This document shows, one piece after another, positions 10,035 to 17,516 of a stretch of DNA of 64,000 nucleotides; position 1 is the first letter of the stretch, and each line of letters starts with the position of its first letter. This DNA comes from Aquella oligotrophica. GTDB lineage: Bacteria > Pseudomonadota > Gammaproteobacteria > Burkholderiales > UBA11063. Location of the stretch: the NCBI RefSeq assembly GCF_002892535.1, contig NZ_CP024847.1, forward strand, positions 186,001 to 250,000, given 5' to 3'. The position numbers and the translations under genes were made by a program. The notes below the pieces were generated by a model that did no database searches, was not told where the DNA came from, and was given only the letters and a program-made list of their open reading frames with translations.

Positions 10035-10766
10035 ATGCTAAGTAACCAAGAGTATCTACAACAATTTACCAATGCTCTAGAAATTACCGATCAGGTTATA
10101 AATGATTTATGTGTGGTGGTCAAAGGAACTGATTCCAAAGCTATTTATGCGACAGCAACACATAATCGAGTATTTAATTGTGATAATAGCATTCTTAATA
10201 ACTATGTTTTCCCCCTTGAAGCCGATAATTACAAACATAGTCAGTCTGTTATCGAAGAGCAAGAAGTAATAAATGCCAGAACTAAACGCATATCTTTTAA
10301 TATCCATTTATTCGATGGGCAAGTTCAACCCTATCTATGTACCAAGTATCCAGTAGTAAATCCTACAAATAATGAGGTTATTGCTATTTATTGTGTTTTT
10401 CAGAAAATTCCACTTAGTGGAGTTCATCATCAGATCTTAAGAGCATATAATATCTATCGAAAAGCAAGTCAGAAGACTGATCTAGAGCGTTACAAACTTA
10501 CCAAACGTGAAAAGCAGGTAATTTTCCTCTTTCTCTCGGGTTTAAGTAGTCAAGAAATAGCGGAAGTACTATCACAAATTGAAAACAAAACTGTCACCAA
10601 AAGTACAATTGATAGTCTTTTTACCAAACAGCTGCGTTTAAAGTTTGATGCCTATACCAGACAGGGTTTATTTGAGAAATTGATGGAATCTGGATTCGAT
10701 CGTTATATTCCTAAGGACTTATTTATTAACATCAAGCTACCAATTACTGATTTAACCTCATATTGA
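10035..10766 (+). CDS. LuxR-type regulator with PAS-like sensor domain
   Basis: 243 residues. The N-terminal 150 residues look like a PAS-type sensory fold (strands around IYATATHN, a central helix and a final strand around EVIAIYCVF). The C-terminal part (about 155-215) is a LuxR/GerE helix-turn-helix starting at LTKREKQVIFLFLSGLSSQE. The second helix is interrupted by an insert (about QIENKTV) relative to standard LuxR proteins. No acyl-homoserine-lactone pocket is recognisable. A second protein of the same plan is encoded at 61674-62456. Being just downstream of the RND gene, it could regulate the pump, but this is inference. Confidence 0.8.
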   Translation: MLSNQEYLQQFTNALEITDQVINDLCVVVKGTDSKAIYATATHNRVFNCDNSILNNYVFPLEADNYKHSQSVIEEQEVINARTKRISFNIHLFDGQVQPYLCTKYPVVNPTNNEVIAIYCVFQKIPLSGVHHQILRAYNIYRKASQKTDLERYKLTKREKQVIFLFLSGLSSQEIAEVLSQIENKTVTKSTIDSLFTKQLRLKFDAYTRQGLFEKLMESGFDRYIPKDLFINIKLPITDLTSY

Positions 10767-10802
10767 TTAATGCTAGGGGCATAGAATAATCAATTGAGAA
10801 TC

Positions 10803-10832
10803 TTGATTTTTATATATTAGATGCTATATAAT
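10803..10832 (+). promoter_or_regulatory. Candidate sigma70 promoter for the Bax-inhibitor-1 gene
   Basis: TTGATT (10803-10808) and a perfect TATAAT (10827-10832) are separated by 18 nt, and lie about 40 nt before the start codon at 10871. Consensus match only. Confidence 0.5.
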
Positions 10833-10870
10833 AAGAGTGGTAAACTGTGATTTTAATAAAAGGTGAAACA

Positions 10871-11569
10871 ATGAACTATAATTATCAACAGCAACAATAC
10901 GCAATGGCGGCGCCCTCTGCAGAAATTCGCTCGCAGGTAATGCGCAATACTTATTTGCTGCTTGCTCTATCTCTAATTCCAACAGCAATTGGCGCGCTAA
11001 TTGGTGTTAATATGTCTTTCATGTTCCTAATGGGTAGTCCAATCATGGGTAGCTTGCTACTTATCGGTGCTATGTACTTCCTAATGTTCATGATTGAAAA
11101 GAATAAATATAGCTTTGCCGGAATCGTCTGGATGATGGCGTTTACGTTTTTGATGGGCTTACTGCTTGGTCCATTATTTCAAGTCGCATTACGTCTGCCA
11201 AATGGTAGTCAGCTAATTTTACTTGCCGCAGTCTTAACTTCAGCAGTATTTTTTGCGATGAGCGCAATTGCTTATACCATAAAAAGAGAAACACCATTTT
11301 TGACTAATTTCCTTGCAATTGGCGGGATTGTAATTATGGTTGGGGTTATAGCTAATATCTTCCTACACTTACCAATGTTTCATTTAATGTTGTGTGGTGC
11401 ATTTGTAATCTTCTCTTCATTAATGATACTTTGGCAAGTTAACCAGATTATCACTGGTGGAGAAACCAATTACATTTCAGCAACTTTAAGTCTATATGTT
11501 AGTCTGTATAATCTGTTTACGAGTTTATTACAGATTATCATTGCATTATCTGGTAATGACAGACGTTAA
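10871..11569 (+). CDS. Bax inhibitor-1 (YccA/YbhL-like) membrane protein
   Basis: 232 residues from the ATG at 10871, chosen because AAAAGGTGA lies just upstream; an in-frame upstream start at 10847 lacks such a site. Seven hydrophobic segments follow a Gln-rich cytoplasmic N-terminus, and the order of segments with the final GGETNYISATLSLYVSLYNLF stretch is typical of the BI-1/UPF0005 family. In bacteria these proteins interact with membrane protease FtsH (YccA) or act as pH-sensitive calcium leak channels (YetJ). Monocistronic: its own promoter is upstream and a strong terminator follows. Confidence 0.9.
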   Translation: MNYNYQQQQYAMAAPSAEIRSQVMRNTYLLLALSLIPTAIGALIGVNMSFMFLMGSPIMGSLLLIGAMYFLMFMIEKNKYSFAGIVWMMAFTFLMGLLLGPLFQVALRLPNGSQLILLAAVLTSAVFFAMSAIAYTIKRETPFLTNFLAIGGIVIMVGVIANIFLHLPMFHLMLCGAFVIFSSLMILWQVNQIITGGETNYISATLSLYVSLYNLFTSLLQIIIALSGNDRR

Positions 11570-11585
11570 TTAGTTAATATAACAA

Positions 11586-11617
11586 AGATCGCCATTTATG
11601 TGGCGGTCTTTTTTTAT
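11586..11617 (+). terminator. Rho-independent terminator after the BI-1 gene
   Basis: A 9-bp stem (11586-11594 with 11601-11609, one G-T pair) with loop TTTATG is followed by a run of eight T. Confidence 0.9.
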
Positions 11618-11699
11618 GTCTAGAATAAATTCAGTTATAATTTCTGTTTATATAGTTAGTAACGATCATAAATAGCAATTTTATCGAGTATAGTTTGTC

Positions 11700-13703
11700 A
11701 TGAAAATTATTCAATATCCCGGTAGTTCATTTCGACTCCACCAACCATTTCCTCCAGCAGGAGATCAGCCAACTGCAATTAGTGGGCTAGTCGAAGGCCT
11801 AAAAGATGGTTTACAATACCAAACCTTACTTGGTGTAACTGGTAGTGGAAAAACCTATACCATGGCAAATATAATCGCGGAAACTGGTCGTCCAGCATTA
11901 ATCATGGTGCATAATAAAACATTGGCAGCACAGCTTTATGCCGAATTTCGTGATTTCTTCCCAGAAAATGCGGTTGAATATTTTGTCTCTTATTATGATT
12001 ACTATCAGCCAGAAGCTTATGTTCCACATAAGGATCTATTTATTGAAAAAGATTCTTCAATCAATGAACATATCGAACAGATGCGTTTGTCGGCAACTAA
12101 ATCACTTCTTGAGCGCGATGATACAATAATCGTTGCAACGGTTTCAGCAATTTACGGGATTGGTGATGAGGCAGCTTATCGGCAAATGATTCTGCATCTG
12201 AAAGAGGGTAATACGCTAACTCAGCAGGAAATAATCAAACAGCTAGTAAATATGCAATACCAGCGTGAAGATATTGAATTTAAACGGGGTACATTCCGTA
12301 TTCGTGGTGATACCATTGATGTATTCCCGGCTGAGTATTATGATAAAGCAATTAGAATTAGCCTTTTTGATGATGAAATTGACGGATTATTTCTCTTTGA
12401 TCCATTAACTGGCAAGATTGAGCAAAGAATCGGCAGATTTACGGTATTCCCATCTTCACACTACGTCACGCCCCGTGAAACAATCATGTCTGCTACCGAG
12501 ACAATCAAAGTTGAACTAGAAAAAAGAATCCGTGAGTATGAAGCGAATGGCAAAACTATCGAAGCATATCGAATAAAACAGCGCACAGAGTTTGATCTGG
12601 AAATGCTAACTGAGATTGGATTTTGTAAAGGAATTGAAAACTATTCCCGCCATCTAACTGGACGTGCACCCGGCGAACCACCACCGACATTGATTGATTA
12701 TTTGCCGGCTAATTCAATTTTGTTTGTCGATGAATCACATGTTACAATTTCGCAAATCGGTGGGATGTATAATGGTGATCGGGCACGTAAGCAAAATCTG
12801 GTAGACTATGGCTTCAGGCTCCCTTCTGCAATGGATAATCGTCCACTTCGCTTTGAAGAGTTTGAGCAAAGAATGCCACAAACCATAATGGTATCAGCGA
12901 CACCAGGTAAATATGAAGCAGAGCATCAGGATAATCTGGTTGAACAGGTAGTTCGCCCAACCGGGCTTCTTGATCCGATTATTGAAGTTCGTCCAGTTGA
13001 ATTTCAGGTTGATGATCTACTTCATGAAATTAAAATTCGCAAAGAACTTAATCAGCGTGTCTTAGTTACTACGCTTACCAAGAAAATGTCTGAAAAACTA
13101 AGTGAATACTATGCTGAAAATGGCATTCGGGTTCGTTACCTGCATTCAGATATTGATACTGTTGAACGAGTCGAAATTATCCGCGATTTACGCTTAGGTG
13201 TTTTTGATGTGTTAGTCGGAGTAAATCTACTGCGTGAAGGGCTTGATATGCCAGAAGTAAGTCTGGTGGCAATCTTTGATGCGGATAAAGAAGGCTTCTT
13301 GCGTTCTGAGCGTTCATTAATCCAAACTGTCGGACGGGCTGCTAGAAATAGTGAGGGGCGTGCGATATTTTATGCAGATAAAATTACCAAAGCAATGCAA
13401 GTTGCGCTTGATGAAACAAAACGCCGGCGTGAAAAACAGCTTAGTCATAATGAGAAATTTGGAATTACTCCATTAACAGTAGTCAAACCAATTAATGATA
13501 TTATTGATGGCGTGTATCGTGAAGAGAAAAAGCAGAAGTTTGAAATCAAATTACCAAAAGGTTTAAGCGATAAAGAATTGACTAAGCTGGTAAAACAGGT
13601 AGAAAAACGCATGAAAGAACACTCTATGAATCTGGAGTTTGAAGAAGCGGCAAAATGTCGCGATGAATTGAAAGTATTAAAAGAACTATTATTTAAGAAC
13701 TAG
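11700..13703 (+). CDS. uvrB: Excinuclease ABC subunit B
   Basis: 667 residues, normal UvrB length. Walker A is GVTGSGKT at 45-52, followed by the DNA-clamping beta-hairpin region [12 protein letters not shown] near residues 97-108, lobe-2 motifs including QTVGRAARN near 540, and a C-terminal UVR coiled coil (about 627-662) that contacts UvrC. It verifies lesions handed over by UvrA in nucleotide excision repair. The first udk starts 17 nt downstream with no terminator between, so the three genes are likely one transcript. Confidence 0.98.
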   Translation: MKIIQYPGSSFRLHQPFPPAGDQPTAISGLVEGLKDGLQYQTLLGVTGSGKTYTMANIIAETGRPALIMVHNKTLAAQLYAEFRDFFPENAVEYFVSYYDYYQPEAYVPHKDLFIEKDSSINEHIEQMRLSATKSLLERDDTIIVATVSAIYGIGDEAAYRQMILHLKEGNTLTQQEIIKQLVNMQYQREDIEFKRGTFRIRGDTIDVFPAEYYDKAIRISLFDDEIDGLFLFDPLTGKIEQRIGRFTVFPSSHYVTPRETIMSATETIKVELEKRIREYEANGKTIEAYRIKQRTEFDLEMLTEIGFCKGIENYSRHLTGRAPGEPPPTLIDYLPANSILFVDESHVTISQIGGMYNGDRARKQNLVDYGFRLPSAMDNRPLRFEEFEQRMPQTIMVSATPGKYEAEHQDNLVEQVVRPTGLLDPIIEVRPVEFQVDDLLHEIKIRKELNQRVLVTTLTKKMSEKLSEYYAENGIRVRYLHSDIDTVERVEIIRDLRLGVFDVLVGVNLLREGLDMPEVSLVAIFDADKEGFLRSERSLIQTVGRAARNSEGRAIFYADKITKAMQVALDETKRRREKQLSHNEKFGITPLTVVKPINDIIDGVYREEKKQKFEIKLPKGLSDKELTKLVKQVEKRMKEHSMNLEFEEAAKCRDELKVLKELLFKN

Positions 13704-13720
13704 TTAGGGGTTAATTATTA

Positions 13721-14371
13721 ATGAGTAGTTTTATTATTGGAGTAGCTGGCGGATCTGGCTCGGGTAAATCAACGGTAACCGATCATATCGTCAACGCAAT
13801 TGGTGAAGAAAATGTAGCCATTTTAGTTCAGGATAATTATTATCTGGATCTGGTACACCTTACCCACGAACAGCGAAGGAAAGTAAATTTTGACCATCCT
13901 GATGCCTTTGATTGGGAATTGATGTTAAAGCATATCGATTGTCTGGCAAATGGTTTACCAATTGAGATGCCTACTTATGATTATACTCTTGATATCAGAA
14001 AGACTGAAACTCTAACTGTAATGCCTGCGCCAATAATCGTGGTTGAGGGATTATTCGCCCTTCTTGATGCCAAAATCCGCAAATATATGACACTTAGAAT
14101 ATATGTCGATACGGCAGATGATATCCGTTTTATCCGTAGGCTTGAGCGCGATATTCATGAGCGTGGTCGTAGTACTGATTCAGTAATCAAACAATATCTG
14201 GAATCTGTTCGTCCGATGCATAAACAATTTATCGAACCAACCAAACGCAATGCGCATATTATAATTCCACACGGGGCAAATAAAGCTGCGCTGGAAATGA
14301 TTGTTGCCAGAGTTCGCGCTGCAATTAACAAAGAAGAGCTGGACGTAAGCAGCTATTTTGATGAGGTCTAA
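13721..14371 (+). CDS. udk: Uridine kinase, copy 1
   Basis: 216 residues. The P-loop is GGSGSGKS at 10-17; the substrate-binding YDYTLDIRKTET region and RRLERDIHERGRS lid motif are those of the uridine/cytidine kinase family. It phosphorylates uridine and cytidine to UMP and CMP in the pyrimidine salvage pathway. It lies 17 nt after uvrB and ends 1 nt before the start of a second uridine kinase gene, the products being roughly 60% alike by eye. All key motifs look intact. Confidence 0.93.
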   Translation: MSSFIIGVAGGSGSGKSTVTDHIVNAIGEENVAILVQDNYYLDLVHLTHEQRRKVNFDHPDAFDWELMLKHIDCLANGLPIEMPTYDYTLDIRKTETLTVMPAPIIVVEGLFALLDAKIRKYMTLRIYVDTADDIRFIRRLERDIHERGRSTDSVIKQYLESVRPMHKQFIEPTKRNAHIIIPHGANKAALEMIVARVRAAINKEELDVSSYFDEV

Positions 14372-14372
14372 C

Positions 14373-15029
14373 ATGAAACCATTCATTATTGGGGTAGCTG
14401 GTGGGTCTGGCTCAGGTAAATCAACTGTAACTGAACAGATAATTCATGCCGTTGGTAGCGAAAATGTTACTATTTTTATTCAGGATAATTTCTATCTGGA
14501 TCGCTCGAACCTAACAATGGAAGAAAGAAACCGGGTAAACTTCGATCATCCAGCAGCTCTTGACTGGGAATTAATGCGTAAACTCTTTGATGACTTGGCT
14601 AATGGTGTTCCAATCCAAATGCCACAATATGATTTTACTACCCATACCAGAAAAGCCGAAACAGTTACGATTGCCCCGGCACAGATTATTGTTGTCGAGG
14701 GAATTTTTGGGCTTTATGATGAAACAATGTGTAATCATATGGCGTTGCGAATTTTTGTGGATACTGCTGCCGATATTCGCCTAATGCGTAGAATGAAACG
14801 CGATATTGGTGAACGAGCACGGACGCTAGATAGTGTTATGGAACAATATTCTAAATTTGTCCGCCCAATGCATAAAAAATTTGTCGAGCCAACCAAGGAA
14901 GCTGCACATATAATAATTCCGCATGGCTCAAATAAAGCTGCATTAGAAATGATTGTTTCGCGAATCCAGACGGTTATCAATGGACACAAGATTAATCTTA
15001 ATCATGACATGTTTTTCGAAGAAGAATAA
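14373..15029 (+). CDS. udk: Uridine kinase, copy 2 (tandem paralogue)
   Basis: 218 residues from the ATG at 14373, one base after the stop of copy 1; GAGG at 14363-14366 is its ribosome site and lies inside copy 1. Earlier in-frame starts at 14358 and 14361 are less likely. The P-loop GGSGSGKS, the QYDFTTHTRKAET substrate region and the RRMKRDIGERART lid are kept. The C-terminal tail differs from copy 1. The pair is a tandem duplication followed by moderate divergence. It may be a second uridine/cytidine kinase or have shifted substrate preference; the sequence does not decide. Confidence 0.9.
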   Translation: MKPFIIGVAGGSGSGKSTVTEQIIHAVGSENVTIFIQDNFYLDRSNLTMEERNRVNFDHPAALDWELMRKLFDDLANGVPIQMPQYDFTTHTRKAETVTIAPAQIIVVEGIFGLYDETMCNHMALRIFVDTAADIRLMRRMKRDIGERARTLDSVMEQYSKFVRPMHKKFVEPTKEAAHIIIPHGSNKAALEMIVSRIQTVINGHKINLNHDMFFEEE

Positions 15030-15052
15030 CCATAGAAATCTATAAATATTGG

Positions 15053-15134
15053 CATAATTAGCTCTTAATTGGGGTATAAAAAAAAGCGGGGCTTTATACG
15101 CGCCACTATACAAACCAGTTAAGAGTCAATTATG
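15053..15134. repeat. 82-bp imperfect palindrome (nested inverted repeats)
   Basis: The arms 15053-15072 and 15115-15134 are inverted repeats matching at 17 of 20 positions. Inside them GTATAAA (15074-15080) pairs with TTTATAC (15093-15099) around a G-rich loop. It starts 24 nt after the second udk and ends at the edge of the decayed zone. It could be a miniature inverted-repeat element, a structured 3' end, or a terminator, though no clean T-run follows the outer stem. Confidence 0.6.
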
Positions 15135-15350
15135 AACATAACCAATAAATCAATCCAAGCCTACATCCGACATGCGCAAAAACATCTCTAAAAAATATCT
15201 AACTTATGGCTAAGGGTATATACTAAAATTAACTTAGCTAAATACAACAATTTGTTATTTTAATAACTAACAAATCCATATCTATATAAATATATATATA
15301 ATTATCTACATTATGATATGATATTTAGCATATAAACAGAAAGCTAGTAA

Positions 15351-15624
15351 ATGCAATTTGAATGGGATGAAAACAAAAATCAGGCTAATAAAGCCAAACA
15401 TAATCTTAGCTTTGAAACGGCTAAACATGCATTTATGGATGATAATAAATTGGTTGCGCATAATCGCATAGTTGACGGTGAAGATCGTTATCAAGGTAAT
15501 AGGTAAAATTGGAGAGATTATTATTATCATGGTTGTATTTACACCGCGCAATGGAAATATTAGAATAATATCAGCCCGCCCAGCAAATAAAAAAGAAAGA
15601 CTATTGTATGAGAAAGCTAAATAA
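15351..15624 (+). pseudogene. brnT: BrnT-family toxin, broken by a 1-nt frameshift
   Basis: From ATG 15351 the frame reads MQFEWDENKNQANKAKHNLSF and on to DGEDRYQG, the typical BrnT N-terminal half, then stops at 15504-15506. Shifting by one base at about 15498 restores the BrnT C-terminal half (VVFTPRNGNIRIISARPANK) to a stop at 15622-15624. BrnT is a RelE-fold ribonuclease toxin. With the shift, the active-site C-terminal half is lost, so the toxin should be inactive unless frameshifting or a sequence error is involved. The brnA antitoxin gene overlaps its 3' end by 17 nt, the usual arrangement. Confidence 0.85.
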
Positions 15625-15943
15625 AAAAGAGCTTGCAGAGTTGGAAGCTCTTAAAAACATCAAAGATGAAGAGATTGATTATAGCGATATTCCCGAAGTC
15701 AGTAATCGAGACAGTTTTAAACGAGTATCAAATAAACAATTTAACAAATTTATTAACAGCATGTTACCGTTTGATGAGTTTATGGAACTAATGGAATCTA
15801 ATGAGCCTGAAATGGTATCGGTGAATATTCGCCTTAATCGTGAGGTTGTGGACTTTTTTAAGCAACACAGCAAAAAGTATCAGGTTAAAATCAACGAAGC
15901 ATTATTAATGCTGGTACATCAATATAAGCGCCTAAAACATTAA
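15608..15943 (+). CDS. brnA: BrnA-family antitoxin
   Basis: 111 residues. The N-terminal part carries DEEIDYSDIPEV, the signature of BrnA proteins, and the C-terminal 40 residues form a ribbon-helix-helix-like segment (VSVNIRLNREVVDFFKQHSK) that should bind operator DNA and pair with BrnT. Its frame is intact although the toxin gene upstream is frameshifted, so it may be an orphan antitoxin. A hairpin terminator begins just after the stop. Somewhat longer than common BrnA proteins (about 90-100). Confidence 0.85.
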   Translation: MRKLNKKELAELEALKNIKDEEIDYSDIPEVSNRDSFKRVSNKQFNKFINSMLPFDEFMELMESNEPEMVSVNIRLNREVVDFFKQHSKKYQVKINEALLMLVHQYKRLKH

Positions 15944-15950
15944 TAACTAG

Positions 15951-15974
15951 CCACTGATTTGATTGGTGGTTTTT
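15951..15974 (+). terminator. Rho-independent terminator after brnA
   Basis: An 8-bp stem (15951-15958 with 15962-15969, two wobble pairs) with a 3-nt loop is followed by five T. It lies right before the next gene, whose start must therefore be downstream of 15974. Confidence 0.7.
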
Positions 15975-15986
15975 ATTTGGAATACA

Positions 15987-16712
15987 ATGATTGAATTTAT
16001 AAAGAAAAACTGGCTAATTGCTGTAATCAGCGGTGCAACTGGTAGCATTATTACAACTATCTTTATTAAGCATTGGTTTAGTAAGGATATGTCCGATATT
16101 ATTACGAATTGGATAACCGCATTAAGTTCATTGGCTGTAGCTGTATTCGCTTGGATGGCGTATAAGGAGTATTGGAAACAAAAAAAGAAAGAGCAGTTAT
16201 TTACATTCTTAATCGAAGCAAGCAATTTATTTACAAATGATGCAGTCAGAATATATTTAAAAATCACATCTTATTTGAAAAAACAATATGTAAATTTTAA
16301 TAGTGGAAATATTTCCATTAAATTCACAAAAGAATATGGAAATTCTTTGATAGCTGAAGCTGATATTATGCGAGAAGAAATACATAAATTTATAAATTTA
16401 ACGATCCCGGAATGGCGTGGAAAACTACTTTTTCTTGATAGCTTGAGTACGTGTGTTCTTGGAGAAGAAAATAAAATTCATATACATACAGAAGAAAAAA
16501 TTAATCAAATGAGAGATGAACTAAAGAGAATAAACTGGCATATTTTGAAAATAAAAGCAAAATATCTAAAAGGAATAAATTCATTAGCCAAGCTTAACGA
16601 ACCAAGCTCTGGTTTTAAAGGAAAATTAACAAAGTGGGATTTAGATAAATTGAAAGAGCCAGTTTTTGGTTTGGAAGAATTATTACATTATTATCTTAAA
16701 AATAAATTTTAA
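15987..16712 (+). CDS. Unknown membrane-anchored protein
   Basis: 241 residues from the ATG at 15987; the longer reading from TTG 15963 starts inside the terminator and is rejected. Two hydrophobic segments (about 10-30 and 42-60) form a hairpin anchor, followed by a Lys-rich, largely helical cytoplasmic domain of about 175 residues. I recognise no family. Base composition is more AT-rich than the flanking housekeeping genes, and it sits between toxin-antitoxin remnants, so horizontal origin is plausible. Two-TM plus helical domain layouts occur in several stress and phage-defence proteins, but nothing here proves such a role. Confidence 0.6.
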   Translation: MIEFIKKNWLIAVISGATGSIITTIFIKHWFSKDMSDIITNWITALSSLAVAVFAWMAYKEYWKQKKKEQLFTFLIEASNLFTNDAVRIYLKITSYLKKQYVNFNSGNISIKFTKEYGNSLIAEADIMREEIHKFINLTIPEWRGKLLFLDSLSTCVLGEENKIHIHTEEKINQMRDELKRINWHILKIKAKYLKGINSLAKLNEPSSGFKGKLTKWDLDKLKEPVFGLEELLHYYLKNKF

Positions 16713-16758
16713 ACTATATATGTTAGTTTATTCCCTTTAAAATATTTTAACAAAGTCA

Positions 16759-16884
16759 TCAATTTAATTGTATCGTAACTATATGGTTCTGAAAACCCCA
16801 CTCCGAAAAGCGGAAATCTAATAAGTCGTAAGATGAATATATCCAGCCGTCTTTATTCGGCGTGTCAAGCCCCCATTTTTCTAA
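16759..16884 (-). pseudogene. Possible fragment of a decayed gene (41 codons)
   Basis: Between stops on the minus strand a 41-codon open stretch without a start codon reads like ordinary protein, for example NKDGWIYSSYDLLDFRF, ending at TGA 16759-16761. Upstream it meets a stop at 16885-16887. It looks like the C-terminal scrap of a lost gene; no family recognised. Chance cannot be excluded for this length. Confidence 0.3.
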
Positions 16885-16926
16885 TTAGAGACTAGGGTTT
16901 TGTTAAGCTAAAAAACATTAAGGTAA

Positions 16927-17130
16927 TCAAAAGCCTTTAATGAACATTTGGATAATCCCATAGTACCCAAAGATAGATTACATGGTACGGATAGCAAAGA
17001 ATGCTACAAGACCAAACTACGTAGCCAAGGCATAAGGTTAGTATATGCCGTAGAAAGAGATCTTGTTACCCTTGTAGTTATTGGGGTAGGCAAACGAGAG
17101 AATGATGATGTTTATAATGAGTTACAGTAA
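16927..17130 (+). pseudogene. RelE/StbE-type toxin remnant lacking its N-terminus
   Basis: The frame from 16927 (after a stop at 16924-16926) reads HLDNPIVPKDRLHG, then KTKLRSQGIRLVYAVERD and VVIGVGKRENDDVY. This is the C-terminal two thirds of a RelE/ParE superfamily mRNA interferase, including the KxKLR and RLVY strands and the final KRENDxVY. The first 25-30 residues are absent or out of frame, and no good start or ribosome site exists, so I call it a remnant. A short reading from TTG 16948 would give 60 residues, too short for a working toxin. A small basic protein gene follows after 20 nt. Confidence 0.75.
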
Positions 17131-17150
17131 CAATTAAAGAAAGGTAATAT

Positions 17151-17336
17151 ATGAAGCAATCAAAACCGCGCAACTATATTGCGTTAGCATTAATGAAACG
17201 TAGTGGAGCTGGCGCACATGTCAAAACCAATAAGGCAAAACGAGCCACAGTCAAGCGACAACTAGCTAAAGAACTAAAGAAACCATCTGAAAATTATTCA
17301 GGTGGTTTTTTCTTGCCTGTCATTCCTTCCTTATGA
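17151..17336 (+). CDS. Small basic protein whose gene runs through a terminator
   Basis: 61 residues with a good ribosome site (GAAAGG) 8 nt before ATG. The first 43 residues are highly basic, with NYIALALMKRSGAGAHVKT; short Lys/Arg-rich proteins of this look are, from memory, found beside RelE-type toxins in Betaproteobacteria, but I cannot name a family. From residue 44 on, the codons lie in a strong terminator (17281-17311), so the last 17 residues would be encoded by hairpin and T-run and most transcripts would end before the stop codon. It could be an antitoxin or regulator left from the RelE locus; this is inference. Confidence 0.6.
   Translation: MKQSKPRNYIALALMKRSGAGAHVKTNKAKRATVKRQLAKELKKPSENYSGGFFLPVIPSL
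17281..17311 (+). terminator. Terminator inside the 3' part of the small basic protein gene
   Basis: An 11-bp stem (17281-17291 with 17297-17307, one G-T pair), loop AATTA and a T-run to 17311. It lies 25 nt before the stop codon of the overlapping reading frame. Confidence 0.85.
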
Positions 17337-17516
17337 TAGTATCAATTCCTGATTAATTAGAATAAGCATTACTTTAATCTAAGTTTCTATATTTGTCAAA
17401 TTCAGTTATCCAAAATCCGATAAGTAGTTATCATGATTTCGCTATTTACTTCATAGACTAACAGTTTATATAATCACTCCTGTAATTGGTAAATAGTAAT
17501 TGAAAAGAGGGAAATC

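Noticed and set aside
15132-15191. Short reading frame of 19 codons with plausible protein sequence after the palindrome
   Set aside because: No ribosome site, overlaps the palindrome arm, too short to identify; could be a scrap of a lost gene but not supported.
15240-15320. Very AT-rich TATATA tract as a possible origin or promoter cluster
   Set aside because: Simple AT-rich sequence in an AT-rich genome; no boxes or spacing support a function.
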